64,000 nucleotides of DNA from JAIBJN01 sp963748205 (GTDB lineage Bacteria; Actinomycetota; Thermoleophilia; Gaiellales; Gaiellaceae), in contig CAVVIB010000023.1 in assembly GCA_963748205.1 (NCBI GenBank), forward strand, positions 310,001-374,000, in the 5' to 3' direction. This document shows positions 62,014-64,000 of this stretch, in pieces (the stretch's first letter is position 1; each line of letters opens with the position of its first letter). Under the pieces are notes generated by a model. That model had not been told where the DNA came from and searched no databases. It saw nothing but the letters and a program-made list of their open reading frames with translations. The translations under genes and the position numbers were made by a program.

Positions 62014-63348
62014 GTGCCCGTGTACCGAGGTGCCTTCGGTCGGAAGGAAGCTGAGCGCCTCCTCTGGCGTGCCGGCTTCGGACCGCGGCCCGGCGAGGCG
62101 GCCCGCGTCGCCCGCAAGGGGCTGAAGGGCGCGGTCGACGACCTCGTCTACCCGCCGCGGATCCGCATGACCGGGAAGGCCCCGACCGACGAGGACGGCG
62201 CCCCGATCGCGCCGCGCGACGCCTGGGGCCACGACCACCTCTGGTGGCTCGACCGGATGGTGCGCACGAACCAGCCGCTCGTCGAGCGGATGACGCTCAT
62301 CTGGCACGACTGGTTCGCGACCTCGAACGAGGGCGTCGGCTCGCAGAAGTGGATGCTCACCCAGAACCAGACGATGCGCACGAACGCGCTCGGCTCGTTC
62401 GAGAGGCTGCTCCTCGCCCTGACGCACGACCCGGCCATGCTCGTCTGGCTGAACGGCAACCAGAACACGCGCTGGGATCCCAACGAGAACTACGCGCGCG
62501 AGCTGATGGAGCTCTTCACGCTGGGCGCCGGGCAGGGCTACACCGAGGACGACGTCCGCGAGCAGGCCCGGGCGCTGACCGGCTGGCGCAACGACTGGCG
62601 CGAAGGCCTCGGCGACGTGAACTTCCGCTACGACGCGAACCGCCACGACAGCGGCGTGAAGGTGATCTTCGGCCAGAGCGGCAGGTTCACCTGGATCGAC
62701 GCGTGCCGCCTCTGCCTGCGCCATCCCGCGCACGCCTCGTTCTTCGTCCGCAAGCTCTGGAGCTACTTCATCCCGTCCCCTCCGCCGTCCAGCACCGAGG
62801 CGGCGCTGCGCACGCTCTACCGGCGCTCCGGCTACCAGATCCGCCCGGTCGTCTCGGCCATCCTGCGCCACCCGGCCCTCTACACCGGGCCGCGCATGGT
62901 GAAGCCGCCGGCCGTCCAGCTCGCCGGCATGCTGCGCGCGCGCAACCGGCCCGTGGACACGGAGGCCTGGTCGTGGATCTCCGAGCTCGACGGGCAGCGG
63001 CTCTTCCTGCCGCCGAACGTGGCCGGCTGGAACGAGGAGCGGTGGCTGGACACCTCCACGATGCGCGGCCGCTGGACGGCCGCCAACTACGTCGCCCTGC
63101 CGTACGCGCTCGACCCCGACGTGTGGCGCGGCAAGCTCTCGCTCGACCCGAACCGGCTCGTCGACAGCGCGCTCTCCTTCTGGGGCACCCCGACGATCGC
63201 GCCTGCGTCACGGCAGGCCCTCGCGAACTTCGCGGCCACCGCGCTCGCCGACGCCGACCAGGCCTGGGAGCGCGCCGAGTACCCGGTCCTGATCATCAAC
63301 GCGCTCCGGCTGCTCATTGCCGTGTCCCCCGACTTCGTGACCTCCTGA
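62014..63348 (+). CDS. DUF1800 protein
   Basis: About 444 residues of the DUF1800 family, always found next to DUF1501 in bacteria. The family core is seen in RLLWRAGFGPRPGEAARVARKGLKGAVDDLVYPP, MTLIWHDWFATSNEGV, NENYARELMELFTLGAGQGYTEDDVREQARALTGW and FGQSGRFTWIDACRLCLRHPAHASFFVRKLWSYF. GTG 62014 is chosen; GTG 62002 is also in frame. Probably exported together with the DUF1501 partner 2 bases downstream. Biological role unknown. Confidence 0.85.
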   Translation: MPVYRGAFGRKEAERLLWRAGFGPRPGEAARVARKGLKGAVDDLVYPPRIRMTGKAPTDEDGAPIAPRDAWGHDHLWWLDRMVRTNQPLVERMTLIWHDWFATSNEGVGSQKWMLTQNQTMRTNALGSFERLLLALTHDPAMLVWLNGNQNTRWDPNENYARELMELFTLGAGQGYTEDDVREQARALTGWRNDWREGLGDVNFRYDANRHDSGVKVIFGQSGRFTWIDACRLCLRHPAHASFFVRKLWSYFIPSPPPSSTEAALRTLYRRSGYQIRPVVSAILRHPALYTGPRMVKPPAVQLAGMLRARNRPVDTEAWSWISELDGQRLFLPPNVAGWNEERWLDTSTMRGRWTAANYVALPYALDPDVWRGKLSLDPNRLVDSALSFWGTPTIAPASRQALANFAATALADADQAWERAEYPVLIINALRLLIAVSPDFVTS

Positions 63349-63349
63349 C

Positions 63350-64000
63350 ATGAGCTGCTCCTGCAACGAGTTCTCCCGCGCCTCGCTCTTCCGCCGCTCG
63401 GTGGCCGAGGCGGGCCGCGGGCTCCCGGCCATCGAGCCCGGCATGCCCCTCCCGGCCGGCAGCGGCCTCGACCGCCGCAGCTTCCTCGCCCGCACCGCCG
63501 GCCTCGCGCTCGCGGTCTACGGCGCCGGCAAGCTCCCGCTCGGCCTCTTCGACGAGGGCATCGCCCGCGCCCAGTCCGCCGGCGGCCCGATCCTCGTGTC
63601 CGTCTTCCTCGAGGGCGGCGCCGACTCCCTCTCGATGCTCTTCCCGGCAGGGAACACGCGCTACCACCAGCTGCGCCCGACGCTCGCGCTCCAGCCCACC
63701 GAGGGCTCGCCCTTCAGCGAGGACGCGCGGCTGCGCTGGCACCCGTCGCTCGCGCCGCTCGCCGAGCTGCATGCCGAGGGCAAGGTCACCGTGCTTCCCG
63801 CCGTCGGGTACACGAACGCCGACCAGTCGCACTTCACGTCGCGCCACTACTGGGAGGTCGGGGCAACCGACGCGCACCTGCGCACCGGCTGGCTCGGCCG
63901 CTACCTCGACGTCGCCGGCGCGATGGACAACCCGCTCCAGGGCCTCGCGCTCTCGGGCTCGCTCCACCCGGCGCTCGCCTCGGCGAACGTCCCCGTCGCC
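63350..64000 (+). CDS. DUF1501 Tat-exported protein (truncated by window edge)
   Basis: The first 217 residues of a DUF1501 (sulfatase-like fold) protein. ATG 63350 lies just after the DUF1800 stop, with CTCC-type spacing only. The Tat signal peptide is LDRRSFLARTAGLALAVYG, followed by ILVSVFLEGGADSLSMLFPAG and HYWEVGATDAHLRTGWLGRYLDV, both family-typical. The gene continues past the right edge. Alkaline-phosphatase-superfamily metal sites are expected further downstream and cannot be checked. Confidence 0.85.
   Translation, partial: MSCSCNEFSRASLFRRSVAEAGRGLPAIEPGMPLPAGSGLDRRSFLARTAGLALAVYGAGKLPLGLFDEGIARAQSAGGPILVSVFLEGGADSLSMLFPAGNTRYHQLRPTLALQPTEGSPFSEDARLRWHPSLAPLAELHAEGKVTVLPAVGYTNADQSHFTSRHYWEVGATDAHLRTGWLGRYLDVAGAMDNPLQGLALSGSLHPALASANVPVA

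Overview
The window is GC-rich (about 70% by eye), uses many GTG and a few TTG starts, and is densely packed on both strands with frequent 4-bp start/stop overlaps. Its gene content (SnoaL-tailed ECF sigma factor, class III cyclase with an inhibitory N-terminal domain, DUF5925 AAA ATPase, UdgX, Tat-exported DUF1501/DUF1800 pair, RibD-like reductases, many lipoproteins) points to a free-living Actinomycetota, most likely class Thermoleophilia. That placement is an inference; no rRNA is present. I see one tRNA-Ala and no prophage, insertion sequence or CRISPR array.

Layout. 1-5.3 kb: a truncated secreted protein, membrane proteins, a DHA2 exporter and an M48 membrane peptidase. 5.3-13.5 kb: a signalling block with two ECF sigma factors, a cyclase, an AraC regulator, several VOC proteins and a RibD-like reductase; two VOC genes share a distinctive promoter-like pair. 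13.6-21.1 kb: an unusual NqrB/RnfD-like plus FG-GAP/UnbV fusion, a class V PLP enzyme, a lipoprotein, a cupin and a retropepsin-like protein. 21.1-27.6 kb: nitrogen assimilation, amt-glnK facing gltB. Their 348-bp divergent region carries two sigma70-like promoters, an intrinsic terminator with a competing hairpin in the glnK leader, and an H-type pseudoknot in the gltB leader that could control its ribosome-binding site. This is the best candidate for an undescribed system. 27.6-34.9 kb: amine oxidase, MarR/MFS pair with a palindromic operator, short transcripts with 47-, 67- and 31-residue ORFs, RtcB, desaturase. 35-41 kb: L,D-transpeptidase, UdgX, DUF5925 AAA ATPase, YyaL, and a nicotinamidase/NrtR pair. 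41-49 kb: REP-like palindromes, an Rpf/lysozyme-like protein, a diguanylate cyclase, tRNA-Ala, a lactonase-like hydrolase and an M14 peptidase. 49-56 kb: a polyamine-type ABC operon diverging from an M20 hydrolase and a nitrilase. 56-64 kb: lipoprotein, M1 peptidase, a CarH/LitR-like B12 photoreceptor regulator facing DUF378 across three tandem 11-bp repeats, a sugar-epimerase-like protein and DUF1800/DUF1501.

Caution: at least 16 apparent single-base frameshifts break otherwise intact conserved genes (insertions and deletions, both strands). They look more like sequencing indels than gene decay. Broken genes are given as single features across the shifts, with approximate breakpoints.
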